Assembly (NCBI GenBank): GCA_021730785.1
Contig: JAKFWF010000019.1
Location: 1 to 64,000 of the forward strand
Source: Hyphomicrobiaceae bacterium
Lineage (GTDB): Bacteria > Pseudomonadota > Alphaproteobacteria > Rhizobiales > Hyphomicrobiaceae
DNA length: 64,000 nucleotides
Direction of reading: 5' to 3'
Position 1 is the first letter of the stretch. Each line of letters begins with the position of its first letter. The notes below the pieces were generated by a model. It had not been told where the DNA came from. It saw only the letters and a program-made list of their open reading frames with translations, and did not search any database. This document shows, in pieces, positions 8,995 to 20,081 of this stretch. The position numbers and the translations under genes are program-made.

Positions 8995-9741
8995 ATGAGC
9001 GACCGCAAACCGTTGATGCCGAAAGCCACCGCCGTGTGGCTGGTTGAGAACACGTCATTGTCGTTCGACCAGATTGCGTTGTTCTGCGGGATGCATCTGC
9101 TGGAAGTGAAGGGCATTGCCGATGGCGATGTGGCGGCCGGCATCAAGGGCATGGATCCGATCACGTCCGGACAGCTGACGCGTGAGGAGATCAAGCGCTG
9201 CGAGGAGAACGACGGGGCGAACCTGCGCCTCGCCGCTTCCAAGGTCGAAGTGCCGCCGGTGAAGACCAAGAAGGGGCCGAAGTACACCCCCCTGTCGCGC
9301 CGCCACGATCGGCCGAATGCAGTGCTTTGGCTGCTGCGCAACCATCCCGAACTCAAGGATACGCAGCTGATGCGCCTGGTCGGCACCACCAAGCCGACCA
9401 TTGCCCAGATCCGCGATCGCACGCATTGGAACTCGCCGAACCTGGTGCCGCAGGACCCGGTGACCATGGGCCTGTGCTCGCAGATCGAGCTCGATGCCGA
9501 GGTGCGCAAGTCGGCCGCCCGTCTGGCCAAGGAGCGGCTCGATGCCGGCATCCCCGAGCCCGAGCGTGCGGGCACACTGCTGCCCACCGCCGAGACCACG
9601 GGTGTCAGCGCGGCACAGATCATCCAGCCCAAGGAAAAGCCGGCGCCCAAGGCCGAGACGGAGGCCGAGGAACAGGCCCGCGTGTTTGCAAAGCTCAAGG
9701 AACTTTCCGGCGGCGACAAGGACAAGGACGCCGACGCGTAG
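8995..9741 (+). CDS. trcR: DUF1013 cell-cycle transcriptional regulator (TrcR-type)
   Basis: 248 residues. DUF1013 is an alphaproteobacterial family with helix-turn-helix-like repeats, named TrcR because of cell-cycle control. Two related segments are visible: VWLVENTSLSFDQIALFCG near residue 13 and VLWLLRNHPELKDTQLMRLV near residue 107, each followed by a short helix, plus RRHDRPNAVLWLL and a lysine/glutamate-rich tail. The start is fixed by AGGAG at 8983-8987 ahead of ATG 8995. It ends 9 bases before the convergent glycosyltransferase. The presence of this gene is one of the better hints that the organism is an alphaproteobacterium. Confidence 0.88.
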   Translation: MSDRKPLMPKATAVWLVENTSLSFDQIALFCGMHLLEVKGIADGDVAAGIKGMDPITSGQLTREEIKRCEENDGANLRLAASKVEVPPVKTKKGPKYTPLSRRHDRPNAVLWLLRNHPELKDTQLMRLVGTTKPTIAQIRDRTHWNSPNLVPQDPVTMGLCSQIELDAEVRKSAARLAKERLDAGIPEPERAGTLLPTAETTGVSAAQIIQPKEKPAPKAETEAEEQARVFAKLKELSGGDKDKDADA

Positions 9742-9750
9742 GATGCGCCG

Positions 9751-11220
9751 TCACGCTGCACTCGCAGTCGGCCTCGGCGTTCGCATGGCGCGGCGGACGT
9801 CGGCGGCGAGGGCGAGCCAGATCGGCAGCCATAGCGCCCACACGACGTACCGTTCGAAGACGGCATAGGTGCCAGTGGTGTGGAAATGGAAGGCCGTGTA
9901 GTAGAGCGGCATGACGGCCGCAGCCACATGCCAGCCGTGGCCCGGTTGCAAAACGGCGAACGGCAGCACCCACAGGACATACCAGGGGAATTGTGCCGGG
10001 CTGAGCAGCAGCAGGACAGTCATCGTGCCAGTGGCACGGGCGACCAGATCGCGGGCGCCGGCGATCGGGCGCCAGGCCAGCACCAGCGCTGCCACGGCAA
10101 TTGCGAGCGCCGCTACCGTGCGCACCAGCAGCCCTGGAAGTACGGGGCTTGGCGAGATCGGCGCTAGCAGAGCTGTTGCAGCGCGCTCCAGCAGCGGGAA
10201 CAGGGCGCTGTTCGTCGTCCACTGGGTGGCAAAGCCGACGAACCCGGACGTCTGGCCAATGCCGCCGAGCCACACCGGCAACGCGCAGGCAATGCCAAGT
10301 CCGGCCAGGATCAGCAGCGCCGTGGCCAGACGCAGTGGTGCTCCAACGAGCGGCCGCAGGATCAGCGGTATCAGCAGAACCGGCCAGAGCTTGGTCCCGA
10401 TCGCAAGCCCGAGAACCAGCGCCGCGCTGAGATGACGCCGGCGCACCACCAACAGCAGCGCGGCCAGCACCTGGGGCAGCAGAATGGCCTCCATGTGTGC
10501 GCTATTGGCAAGCTCCTTCAAGACCAGCGGGTTCCACCAGTAGAGCACGGCCCACAAGGGCGACCGGCGGCATGCGGCTAGCAGTGCAACGATCAAAGCG
10601 AACGTCGCGACATCGGCGGCGATGCAGATGATGCGCCATGCCGTCAGGCTCCACGGTGCAAAGTAATAGGCCAGCGCAAATGTCGCCTGCGCGACGGGCG
10701 GATAGATCGTCTTCAGCTCGGGATAGCTGATGTTTTCGAACACGGTGCCCGACGCCTTGGCGAGTTCGAGGCGCAAATCGTCATAGGGCAGGCGGGAGAC
10801 GTCAGCTGGGGCGATGGCATAGGGGTTGAACCCATGGGCCGTCAGCGCGCCGTCCCACAGATAGCGGTTGAAGTCGACTTCCAGGATCGGCGTCGAAGCC
10901 AGCAAGGTGAGCCGCAGGCCAAGCCCGAACAGGAACATAACGGCCGTCAGGGCGCATACATCGGACATGTCGAGGGTTGATGACCTCGCAACGAGTGGTG
11001 TCATCGCGAGGAACCCAACGGCCATGGCGAGAAAGTATGCCGCGAAGGGCGCGATCGGCATCGATGATCGCGGGTGCTCCAGCGCAAATGACGCGCTGAA
11101 CGTAACCGTCACGATAACGCCGAGCGCCAGCACCACGGCAACGCCTGCCCACAACGCACCACGGTGTGCCCGTGCGGTGCGCCGGCGCCCGGTTTCGTGC
11201 CTGCCGGCTGTCACGCGCAC
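9751..11220 (-). CDS. Polytopic membrane glycosyltransferase (GT87 / polyprenol-phosphate mannose type)
   Basis: About 489 residues with 10-12 hydrophobic segments. The sequence VDFNRYLWDGALTAHGFNP and YPPVAQATFALAYYFAP resembles the GT-C acceptor/donor loop with the catalytic D-x-x-R, and FPWYVLWVLPF near the C-terminus is typical of DUF2029/GT87 and mycobacterial mannosyltransferase-like proteins. These use polyprenyl-phosphate sugars on the periplasmic side. The start is uncertain: I use GTG 11220; an open frame continues to ATG 11334. It diverges from the sulfite-oxidase-family gene by about 150 bases. Confidence 0.78.
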   Translation of the reverse strand: MRVTAGRHETGRRRTARAHRGALWAGVAVVLALGVIVTVTFSASFALEHPRSSMPIAPFAAYFLAMAVGFLAMTPLVARSSTLDMSDVCALTAVMFLFGLGLRLTLLASTPILEVDFNRYLWDGALTAHGFNPYAIAPADVSRLPYDDLRLELAKASGTVFENISYPELKTIYPPVAQATFALAYYFAPWSLTAWRIICIAADVATFALIVALLAACRRSPLWAVLYWWNPLVLKELANSAHMEAILLPQVLAALLLVVRRRHLSAALVLGLAIGTKLWPVLLIPLILRPLVGAPLRLATALLILAGLGIACALPVWLGGIGQTSGFVGFATQWTTNSALFPLLERAATALLAPISPSPVLPGLLVRTVAALAIAVAALVLAWRPIAGARDLVARATGTMTVLLLLSPAQFPWYVLWVLPFAVLQPGHGWHVAAAVMPLYYTAFHFHTTGTYAVFERYVVWALWLPIWLALAADVRRAMRTPRPTASAA

Positions 11221-11368
11221 GTTCAGGGCCGCTCGCTCGAGAAAAGTTAAGGCAATCGGTTTTGATGCAACAGCGTATAGCAATTTATGGGCCTGCCCGG
11301 TAGGCCACTTGCAATTCATCTGCTGTTTGCCCAAATTTATTCAGCTTCGTGCGGTTGGGGTGTGCATA

Positions 11369-12775
11369 ATGCCGGAGGTGTTCAAGGGCAAAATTGTGCC
11401 GGGTGGTGGCGCGCGCAACCCTCTGTCCGTGAGCAGTCTAGATCGGCGCATGTTCGTGACGGGCGCGGCGGCAGCGTCCCTGGGCACTAGCTTTGGTGCG
11501 CGAGCAGACCCCCCCCTTGGCTCGTTCCGTTCCGGAGTTGCGGCCACCGAGCGGGAGGCGACACGCAGCACTGGCCGCTATCGCGACGAACTGGTCAAGG
11601 ATTTGTCGCAACTCACCGATCTCAGCTACAAGAGCCAGGGCGCGAAGTGGTGGAACTTCAACACCTTCATCACGCCGATTGAGCAATTCTTCATCCGCAA
11701 CACCTATGCGACGCCACGCCCGCTGCTCGATCCCCGTGTCGATCCGAAGCACTGGCAGCTCAACATCCACGGTAACGGCATCGAGCGCCCGTTGACCCTG
11801 ACCTATGACGACCTGCTGGGCATGCCGTCGCGCTCCATCGTCGCGACGATGGAATGCGCTGGTAACGGCCGCTCGTTGTTCTGGGCCCAGCAGGGCGAGA
11901 GCCAAGTGAAGGGGAACGGCTGGGGCCTCGGCGCGGTCGGTCAGGCCGAGTGGCAATTTGTGCCGATGTCCCACATCCTGGGTCTGGTGGGACTGAAGAA
12001 GACCGCCAAGTGGGCTCTGATGTGGTCCGGGGTCGACAGCAAAATCCCTGGGCAGCCATCTGACACCGGGCGGCCACTGCCGGTGAGCGAACTGTTGCAG
12101 CGCGGCGACGACATCGGCCTCGCTTTCAAGATGAACGGCCTCGATCTGCCGCTCGACCACGGTGGTCCGGTGCGCGTCATAGTGCCGGGATGGACGGGTG
12201 CCGCGTCGATCAAGTGGCTCACCGAGATCAAGATCGCTGATCATAATTTCTGGGCTCCGCTCAATAGCTTCGATCACATCTTTCAAGGGCCGACCTACAA
12301 GGCGCCAAAGGCCGAGCCGGGCGATGAATTCCGCTTCACGACCGCGGACCAAATCCTCGGGCCGATGGTGACGTGGCTGAAGCCGAAGTCATTGCTAACG
12401 CTGCCGATCGTCGTCACCGAACCTCATGCCATGCCTCACAACTACCCGCTCAAACTTGGTGAGAAGCCGCGGGTGAAGGCCGGTAAGCGGTCCATGCTGG
12501 GATATGCCTGGGCACCGCAGCACGGGGTCGCGCGGGTCGACTATCGCATCGACGGCGGCGACTGGCAGGTGGCGCGCGTGCAAGGGCCCAACATGCGCCG
12601 GTACACGTGGGTGCGGTTCCATTTTGAGTGGGATGCGAAGCCTGGCCCGCACGTGATAGAAACCCGGACCACTGACCTTGGCGCCCAGAAGCAGCCGGAA
12701 ACCGAAATCGCCTTCAACTCAGGCGGCTACGAATTCTGGGGCGTGCCGAAGTTTCACGTGGACGTAATGGGGTAA
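11369..12775 (+). CDS. Tat-exported sulfite oxidase/SoxC-like molybdopterin enzyme
   Basis: 468 residues. A Tat signal is present (LDRRMFVTGAAAASLGTSFG, twin arginines about residues 26-27). The molybdopterin domain shows MECAGNGR with Cys 163 as the predicted molybdenum ligand, then GGPVRVIVPGWTGAASIKWL, and a C-terminal dimerisation domain including GVARVDYRIDGGDW. This is the SoxC/sulfite dehydrogenase group, oxidising sulfite or acting as a sulfane dehydrogenase with a c-type cytochrome partner. No SoxD-like cytochrome follows; a rhodanese does, 23 bases on. The frame is open far upstream, but ATG 11369 is the first sensible start, with only a weak ribosome site. Confidence 0.9.
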   Translation: MPEVFKGKIVPGGGARNPLSVSSLDRRMFVTGAAAASLGTSFGARADPPLGSFRSGVAATEREATRSTGRYRDELVKDLSQLTDLSYKSQGAKWWNFNTFITPIEQFFIRNTYATPRPLLDPRVDPKHWQLNIHGNGIERPLTLTYDDLLGMPSRSIVATMECAGNGRSLFWAQQGESQVKGNGWGLGAVGQAEWQFVPMSHILGLVGLKKTAKWALMWSGVDSKIPGQPSDTGRPLPVSELLQRGDDIGLAFKMNGLDLPLDHGGPVRVIVPGWTGAASIKWLTEIKIADHNFWAPLNSFDHIFQGPTYKAPKAEPGDEFRFTTADQILGPMVTWLKPKSLLTLPIVVTEPHAMPHNYPLKLGEKPRVKAGKRSMLGYAWAPQHGVARVDYRIDGGDWQVARVQGPNMRRYTWVRFHFEWDAKPGPHVIETRTTDLGAQKQPETEIAFNSGGYEFWGVPKFHVDVMG

Positions 12776-12798
12776 ATCCAGAATCGGATCAGTGGTAC

Positions 12799-13401
12799 AT
12801 GAGTGTGCTCAGCACCTATTTCCGACTTGCCGTGGTGATGCCGCTGACGGTTGCGGCGATCCTGATCGCCGGCCGCTCGACGGCGGTTGCGCAGGACGAA
12901 CGTCGGCACAGCGCGCGAGCGGCGGCACTCGAAGCGGTCGAGGCGCAGGTGCGTGCGGCGTTCCCCGACATCCAGCATCTGGCGCCCGAGGCGTTGGTCG
13001 CCCTGCTCGCCGCGGCATCGGATCGGATCGTCTTACTCGACGTGCGCACGGCCGAGGAATACGCCGTGAGCAGGCTGCACGGGGCGATCCACGCCGCACC
13101 CGACGGGGACAACGCCGCCGAGATCGCCACGCGCGCCGGCGGCCTCGAAGACAAGATCGTGATCGCCTATTGCTCGGTCGGGCTGCGCAGTTCGCGCCTG
13201 CTGGTGCGACTGGGGCAGGGGTTGAAAGTGAGGGGCGCAACGGAACTGCATAATCTTTCCGGCGGCGCCTTCCGCTGGCGCAACGAGCGGCGGCCGCTGG
13301 TGGCGGCCGGTGGCCAGACCCGAAATATTCACCCCTACAATGTGGTGTGGCGGCAGTTGCTGGTGGATCCGCCCGTTGCCAAGCAGGCTCAGGAGCGCTG
13401 A
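12799..13401 (+). CDS. Exported rhodanese-domain protein
   Basis: 200 residues. An N-terminal hydrophobic stretch (LAVVMPLTVAAILIAG) ending AVAQ is a signal peptide. The rhodanese domain has LLDVRTAEEYAVSRLHGAIH and the active-site loop AYCSVGLRSS with Cys 125. It would transfer sulfane sulfur in the periplasm. It sits 23 bases after the sulfite-oxidase-family gene on the same strand, suggesting one transcript and a shared role in oxidising reduced sulfur compounds. Confidence 0.88.
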   Translation: MSVLSTYFRLAVVMPLTVAAILIAGRSTAVAQDERRHSARAAALEAVEAQVRAAFPDIQHLAPEALVALLAAASDRIVLLDVRTAEEYAVSRLHGAIHAAPDGDNAAEIATRAGGLEDKIVIAYCSVGLRSSRLLVRLGQGLKVRGATELHNLSGGAFRWRNERRPLVAAGGQTRNIHPYNVVWRQLLVDPPVAKQAQER

Positions 13402-13446
13402 TGCGTCAGCCTTCCAAGGCTGCCCCCGGCGCGGAACGCCGACGCA
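13402..13446. terminator. Three-way-junction hairpin between convergent genes, likely bidirectional terminator
   Basis: Right after the rhodanese stop, TGCGT (13402-13406) pairs with ACGCA (13442-13446). Inside lie two perfect hairpins: AGCCTT-CC-AAGGCT (13408-13421) and CGGCG-CGGAA-CGCCG (13427-13441). It precedes the convergent trpF end by 28 bases. No long T run follows, so simple Rho-independent termination is uncertain. Confidence 0.45.
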
Positions 13447-13474
13447 AGCACCGCTGACCGTTCAACCCACGCCG

Positions 13475-14116
13475 TCAGATCGCCTTCGCGTTGGCGATGA
13501 AGGCGCGGATCAAGTCCGCATCCTTTTCGCCTGGGCTGGTTTCGACGCCCGAGGCCACATCGACGCGGGTGGCGCCGGTTTGCCGGATAGCCGCGGCGAC
13601 GTTGGCAGGCGTGAGACCTCCCGCCAGCATATAGGGCACTTTGTCCTTCACGTCGTCGAGCATGCGCCAGTCGAAGGCAACGCCGTTGCCGCCGGGAAGG
13701 TCCGCCCCCTTCGGTGCCTTGGTATCGAACAGGATCAGATCGGCGATCCCGGCAAAGCTCAGCGCTGATGCCGCATCGACTGCGGTTTCGACCTTGATGA
13801 CCTTCATGATCTGCGCGCCCGTTCGCCGCTTGATCTCGGCTGCCCGGGCCGGCGTCTCCGATCCGTGCAGCTGCAGGGTGTCGGGCGCGAGCCAGGGCAT
13901 GATTTCATCGACCAACTCGTTGGCCGGGTCGACCAGGAGGGCTACGATTTTCGCAACGTCGCGCGCGAGGTCGGCAAGGGTGCCCGCCGCTTCGAGCGAT
14001 ACACAGCGCGGGCTCTTGGCGAAAAAGTTGAGACCGACGTAGTCCGCACCCGCGTCGAGCGCGGCCTGCATGGTTGCGGCCGTCTTCAAACCGCAGATTT
14101 TGACCTGTGGTCGCAT
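13475..14116 (-). CDS. trpF: Phosphoribosylanthranilate isomerase
   Basis: 213 residues. TrpF converts phosphoribosylanthranilate to the ribulose form in tryptophan synthesis. The signature VKICGLKTAATMQAALDAGA with the catalytic cysteine, GLNFFAKSPRCV, LLVDPAN, and ILFDTKAP with the catalytic aspartate are all present, plus PYMLAGGLTPANV. In many alphaproteobacteria trpF is next to trpB-trpA; here neither is in the window and trpF instead starts 7 bases after an ornithine cyclodeaminase homologue. ATG 14116 matches the usual N-terminus; the frame is open to 14221. Confidence 0.95.
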   Translation of the reverse strand: MRPQVKICGLKTAATMQAALDAGADYVGLNFFAKSPRCVSLEAAGTLADLARDVAKIVALLVDPANELVDEIMPWLAPDTLQLHGSETPARAAEIKRRTGAQIMKVIKVETAVDAASALSFAGIADLILFDTKAPKGADLPGGNGVAFDWRMLDDVKDKVPYMLAGGLTPANVAAAIRQTGATRVDVASGVETSPGEKDADLIRAFIANAKAI

Positions 14117-14123
14117 GGGGTGG

Positions 14124-15131
14124 CTATCGCTCGTGTTCGTGGCCGGTGTGGTTCGCGTTGCCACCTGAGCGAACCGTGTCCCACACCGCCACTGCCGCTG
14201 CCAGGTCCTCGATCGACGCACCGACAGACTTGAACATGGTGATGTCGTTGGGCGACGTGCGCAGCGACGCCCGGCCCCGGCTCAGTCCATAGAGATCGCC
14301 GAGCACCTGTGCCTCGGTGATTACGCCGGCCTTGAGCGGCATCACGATGTCGCCTGCCTCGTTCAGCCCGCCGATGCGGGTGTCGACCCAGAGCTTCGCG
14401 CGGCTGACGCAGTCGTCGTCGGTTTCTCGCATATCGGGCCGATAGGCGCCGACGCAGTCGAGATGGGTGCCGGCTTTCAGCCACGCGCCCCTCACGATCG
14501 GGGTCGATGAAATAGTGGCCGTTGAGACAATGTCCGCGCGACGCACGGCGGCTTCGAGGTCGGACGTGACGGTGACGTCGAGTCCGGAGGCAGCGAACTT
14601 CGCGGCGACCTTGGCAGCATTGGCCGGCGTGCGGTTCCAGATTTCAACGTGCGTGATGGGGCGCACGGAGGCATGCGCCTGGATCAGGTATTCGGCAAGC
14701 GCACCGGCACCGGCAAGCACCATGTGGGAGGCGTCCGGCCGGCTCAGGTAGCGGCTCGCCAACGCCGAGGCCGCAGCCGTGCGCCAAACCGTCAGCGAGG
14801 GCGCATCCATGACCGCCAGCGGCTCGCCCGACTCCGACGACAGCAGCAGGTAGATGCCCTGGATGCCGGGCTTCGACAGCCGCGTCGTGTTGTCGGGAAA
14901 CATGGTGATGAGCTTGATGCCGATGTAGGGGCCGGCGGTCAGCGCACCTTCGTGCGATGCCTGCCACGCCGGCATCAGCAGCATCATCGCCTCGGGCCGC
15001 CTTTCGAGCGAAATCCTGTGGTGATGACGCAGTGGCGAGATCGCACCGATACGAAATGCGTCGTCGAGGATGTCGACGAGCGCTGGGTAGGACAGGGCGG
15101 CCGAAACCTGGAGGCCGTCGATGAAACGCAT
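14124..15131 (-). CDS. Ornithine cyclodeaminase / mu-crystallin family protein
   Basis: 335 residues. The Rossmann motif (VLAGAGALAEYLIQAH) sits near the middle, preceded by PGIQGIYLLLSSESGEPLAV and WRTAAASALASRYLSRPD, all typical of the family. Members deaminate ornithine to proline or reduce related imines and keto acids with NAD(P)H. The C-terminal region GDLYGLSRGRASLRTSPNDI is also family-like. The start is set at ATG 15131 (MRFIDG); the frame is open to 15173. It is followed by trpF in what looks like one transcript. Confidence 0.9.
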   Translation of the reverse strand: MRFIDGLQVSAALSYPALVDILDDAFRIGAISPLRHHHRISLERRPEAMMLLMPAWQASHEGALTAGPYIGIKLITMFPDNTTRLSKPGIQGIYLLLSSESGEPLAVMDAPSLTVWRTAAASALASRYLSRPDASHMVLAGAGALAEYLIQAHASVRPITHVEIWNRTPANAAKVAAKFAASGLDVTVTSDLEAAVRRADIVSTATISSTPIVRGAWLKAGTHLDCVGAYRPDMRETDDDCVSRAKLWVDTRIGGLNEAGDIVMPLKAGVITEAQVLGDLYGLSRGRASLRTSPNDITMFKSVGASIEDLAAAVAVWDTVRSGGNANHTGHEHER

Positions 15132-15293
15132 GGCTTTCAGCTCATTGGTCGGGTTCTTGCAGGCACTATGCAATGTCGGTGTCCATCGGACAGGTCAGTC
15201 AAATCCTTTTCAAGGTGACAGAACGCAAGCCGAGTAGCCGCTGACTAAGGGGCCGGATATAAGCGCAGTGTGGCGCCTAACCGAGGAGTTGTC

Positions 15294-15569
15294 ATGATCC
15301 GATTTGCCGCCGGGTGCTGTTTCCTGGTCGTTGCATCCTGCGTGGCTTTTGCGGCCGACCGGGTAGCCGCCGACGCGTGCGCCGCCAAGCTCACGCCGGA
15401 TGCCAAGAGCCTGTACGATGCCGTTGCCCCGCACGTGACGCCACAGACCGATCTCGAAGACATCATGACCGCGAAGATCGCGCCACTGGTCATCTTCGGC
15501 TACATCAGCCGCCGGGCCGCCGAAGAGCACGCGCCCGCCGCCGCCGAGTGCCTGAAGCTGCTGATGTAG
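15294..15569 (+). CDS. Small exported protein of unknown function
   Basis: 91 residues. ATG 15294 follows GAGGAG at 15283-15288, a strong ribosome site. A signal peptide (FAAGCCFLVVASCVAFAA) precedes a short helical mature part containing two cysteines (DACAAKL near its start and AAECLKLLM at the end), probably joined by a disulfide. No family recognised. It ends 34 bases before the convergent YgiQ gene. Confidence 0.7.
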   Translation: MIRFAAGCCFLVVASCVAFAADRVAADACAAKLTPDAKSLYDAVAPHVTPQTDLEDIMTAKIAPLVIFGYISRRAAEEHAPAAAECLKLLM

Positions 15570-15603
15570 GCATGATAAGAGGCTGCCAGGTGTGCGGCCG
15601 TGC

Positions 15604-17787
<2,184 letters not shown>

Positions 17788-17899
17788 GGGTTGGGCTTTC
17801 GGGCAGAGGCGGGCGCACGCTGCGCCCAGATCAACGATGCCAGTATCAGCAAATGCTCTTGTTCTCAATTGTTGCAGTGCGTACTTTTGCTGCCGTGGC

Positions 17900-18304
17900 T
17901 CACACCAGCGCCCGCACCATGGCGATATAGGTGAGCCCATGCACGAACTGGTCCATACCCATCGCACGCCAGAACGCATCGTTCTGGAACGTCCATTGAT
18001 TGGCTTTCACCACCTGCTCCTTGATCCAATCGCAGTGATAATGGACCAGGAATTCCGCACCGAGCACGACCAGCCCGTGCTCTTGGTTGACTGGCGGCAG
18101 GATCAGCAGCAGCGGCGCTGAAAGCAGCACGTGGATCGCCGCGTGTAGTAGTCCGCCAGGATGTCCGTAGCGCCCCTTGTTCGACCACTGGTACTTCGCC
18201 TGCAGGAAGAAGTCGCCGATCATGTGCTTGAATGCCAGATAGGCAAGGGCCAGCAGCACGACATCGTGCGCTCCGAGCTTGAAGGGCAGGATCAGCTCCG
18301 GCAT
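17900..18304 (-). CDS. DUF3307 membrane protein
   Basis: 134 residues with about four hydrophobic stretches. [19 protein letters not shown] with the D-F-x-L-Q motif, [16 protein letters not shown] and YHCDWIKEQ are typical of DUF3307, whose function is unknown. The histidine- and aspartate-containing membrane segments suggest metal or cofactor binding, but this is only inference. It lies 43 bases after the cyclase gene and so could be its co-transcribed partner. Confidence 0.85.
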   Translation of the reverse strand: MPELILPFKLGAHDVVLLALAYLAFKHMIGDFFLQAKYQWSNKGRYGHPGGLLHAAIHVLLSAPLLLILPPVNQEHGLVVLGAEFLVHYHCDWIKEQVVKANQWTFQNDAFWRAMGMDQFVHGLTYIAMVRALV

Positions 18305-18347
18305 GGCGGCCTCGCCGGGAGGGTGCGACGCAGCGTCGAGGTGTCAG

Positions 18348-20069
18348 TCATGCTCTCATGCGCTCCTTGCCGCCGCCCCCGGCGCCTGCCACCTCTAGGG
18401 ATGGCAGATCGCGAGCCGCCTTGACAATCAGGATTTCAAGTCGCGAGTCAGAACCGCGCACCTCGATCGTCTGACGCGGAGCGATCGTGGCATCAAGGCC
18501 AGCCGAAGCAGCAACCGCCTGCGACAGAATGAGCTGGCAGTGGTGGTCCTTGGTGAGCGCTTCGAGCCGGCTCGCCTCGTTGACCGTGCGTCCGATGACC
18601 GTGACGGCCGCGCTGTCGGCATCGCCGATCCGACCGATGACGACGGGCCCGGCGTGGATGCCGATGCCGATTCTGATGCCGCCAGCCACCTCGGCGGCGA
18701 GGCGCTGGTTGAAACCGTCGAGGGCGAGGTCGATCGACCGCGCGGCAGCCAGCGCCTGGCGGCAGCCGGTTTCGAGGCCAACGTCCCGTCCGAACACCGC
18801 CATCAGTCCGTCCCCCATGTACTTGTCGATCCAGCCGCCCTCATGGCGGATCGCTTCACCTACGGTCGCGAACAGCTGATTGAGCAGGAACACGATGTCG
18901 AAAGGCAGGCGGTCTTGCGACAGCCGGGTGAAGCCGCGGACATCGAGGAACATGATGGCGACGTGCTTTTCGACACCGTCGGCATCTGCCATGGACTGCA
19001 CCATGCGGGCGAGCGGCTGTGCCGTTGGCGCCACGAGCCGGGTGATGCCGATGTCGTGCTGGGGGCGCAACTGGCAGGCCAATCGCACGTTCTCCGCCGC
19101 GCCGATCCGGGCCAGTGTCGCGCGCTCGGCAGCTTGCGGAGGGGCAAGCCCCTCGGCGCCATGGTCGATACGGACGCGGCAGGTCGAGCATCTGGCGCGG
19201 CCACCGCATACCGAGGCATGGGGAATGCGCTGGGTACGGCTGATCTCCAGCAGACTCGCGCTGATGGGGCTGCGCACCGTCGGGCCGGCGCTGTAGGCAA
19301 CGCTGATCGAGGGTGCGCGAAGTGCCGCGTGTTGCCTTATCCCGACGGCCGCGGCCACAAGCGTGAGGATGCCGGCATAGATTGCCCAACTGGTCATGCG
19401 CACATCGATCATCGCGGCAACTTGGGTGGCATCCGGCCAGTGCATCGCCGCCCGTGCGACCTGCAGCGCGTCTGGACTGGCGAACTGGACATGCGCCTCC
19501 CGTGCGGCCGCCAGAAAGCCCGTCAACGCCAGCAGCGGCACGGCAACAGCGGTTGCCAGCAGCCAGTACTTCGCCCTGCCATACCAGTGCTTCGTGCGCA
19601 GCCAGTACATGAGACCGATGCAGCCGTGCAGCCACACCACCAGCAGCAGTGCCGACTGCAGCAGCGCATCTGCCGGCCAGAGCAGGTACGCGACCGAGGT
19701 ATAGGAGTAGTCGAACCCGGTGCGGCTGGTGAAGTACGTTATGGCGACCACATGCGGGATCAGCAGGATCGGCACCAGAATGCCCGACGCGATCTGCAGC
19801 CATTCCCAGTGCGGCATGACCACTGCGCGACGGGCGGCCAGCTTGCCGAGGCCGAGGCCGACGTGCAGCGCGGCGGCGAATGGCAGTATCACGCGTCCGA
19901 TCGCCGACTGGGTCGCGGCCAACCGCCAGTCTTGGACGGCATTTGCGGCGTCGAGACCGGCCAGGGCAGCGGCATGATTGAGGAAATGCGCGAGGGCAAA
20001 GGCGAACAGAACCAAACCGCTGGCGAGCCGGAAGGGCTGAAGTCGCGGATCACTGAGCTTGTCCAGCAT
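18348..20069 (-). CDS. Membrane-anchored [2Fe-2S] class III adenylate cyclase
   Basis: 573 residues in three parts. Residues 1 to about 245 hold six or so membrane helices with several histidines (28, 32, 69, 87, 106, 148), reminiscent of a haem-binding cytochrome b anchor. Residues about 255-345 are a plant-type ferredoxin domain with Cys 288, 294, 297 (CGGRARCSTC) and Cys 332. Residues about 365-545 are a class III cyclase: metal Asp 376 (FLDVRGFT) and Asp 420 (DKYMGDGLMAVF), Lys 416 and Thr 490 suggesting ATP as substrate, Asn 497 and Arg 501 for catalysis. So all catalytic residues look intact. It follows the cyclic-nucleotide-binding gene by 12 bases. I infer redox control of cAMP synthesis. 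Confidence 0.92.
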   Translation of the reverse strand: MLDKLSDPRLQPFRLASGLVLFAFALAHFLNHAAALAGLDAANAVQDWRLAATQSAIGRVILPFAAALHVGLGLGKLAARRAVVMPHWEWLQIASGILVPILLIPHVVAITYFTSRTGFDYSYTSVAYLLWPADALLQSALLLVVWLHGCIGLMYWLRTKHWYGRAKYWLLATAVAVPLLALTGFLAAAREAHVQFASPDALQVARAAMHWPDATQVAAMIDVRMTSWAIYAGILTLVAAAVGIRQHAALRAPSISVAYSAGPTVRSPISASLLEISRTQRIPHASVCGGRARCSTCRVRIDHGAEGLAPPQAAERATLARIGAAENVRLACQLRPQHDIGITRLVAPTAQPLARMVQSMADADGVEKHVAIMFLDVRGFTRLSQDRLPFDIVFLLNQLFATVGEAIRHEGGWIDKYMGDGLMAVFGRDVGLETGCRQALAAARSIDLALDGFNQRLAAEVAGGIRIGIGIHAGPVVIGRIGDADSAAVTVIGRTVNEASRLEALTKDHHCQLILSQAVAASAGLDATIAPRQTIEVRGSDSRLEILIVKAARDLPSLEVAGAGGGGKERMRA

Positions 20070-20081
20070 GCCGGCAGCCTG

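Noticed and set aside
10868-11368. N-terminal extension of the sulfite-oxidase-family gene
   Set aside because: It would place 167 residues before a Tat signal and run opposite the glycosyltransferase; the signal must be near the start.
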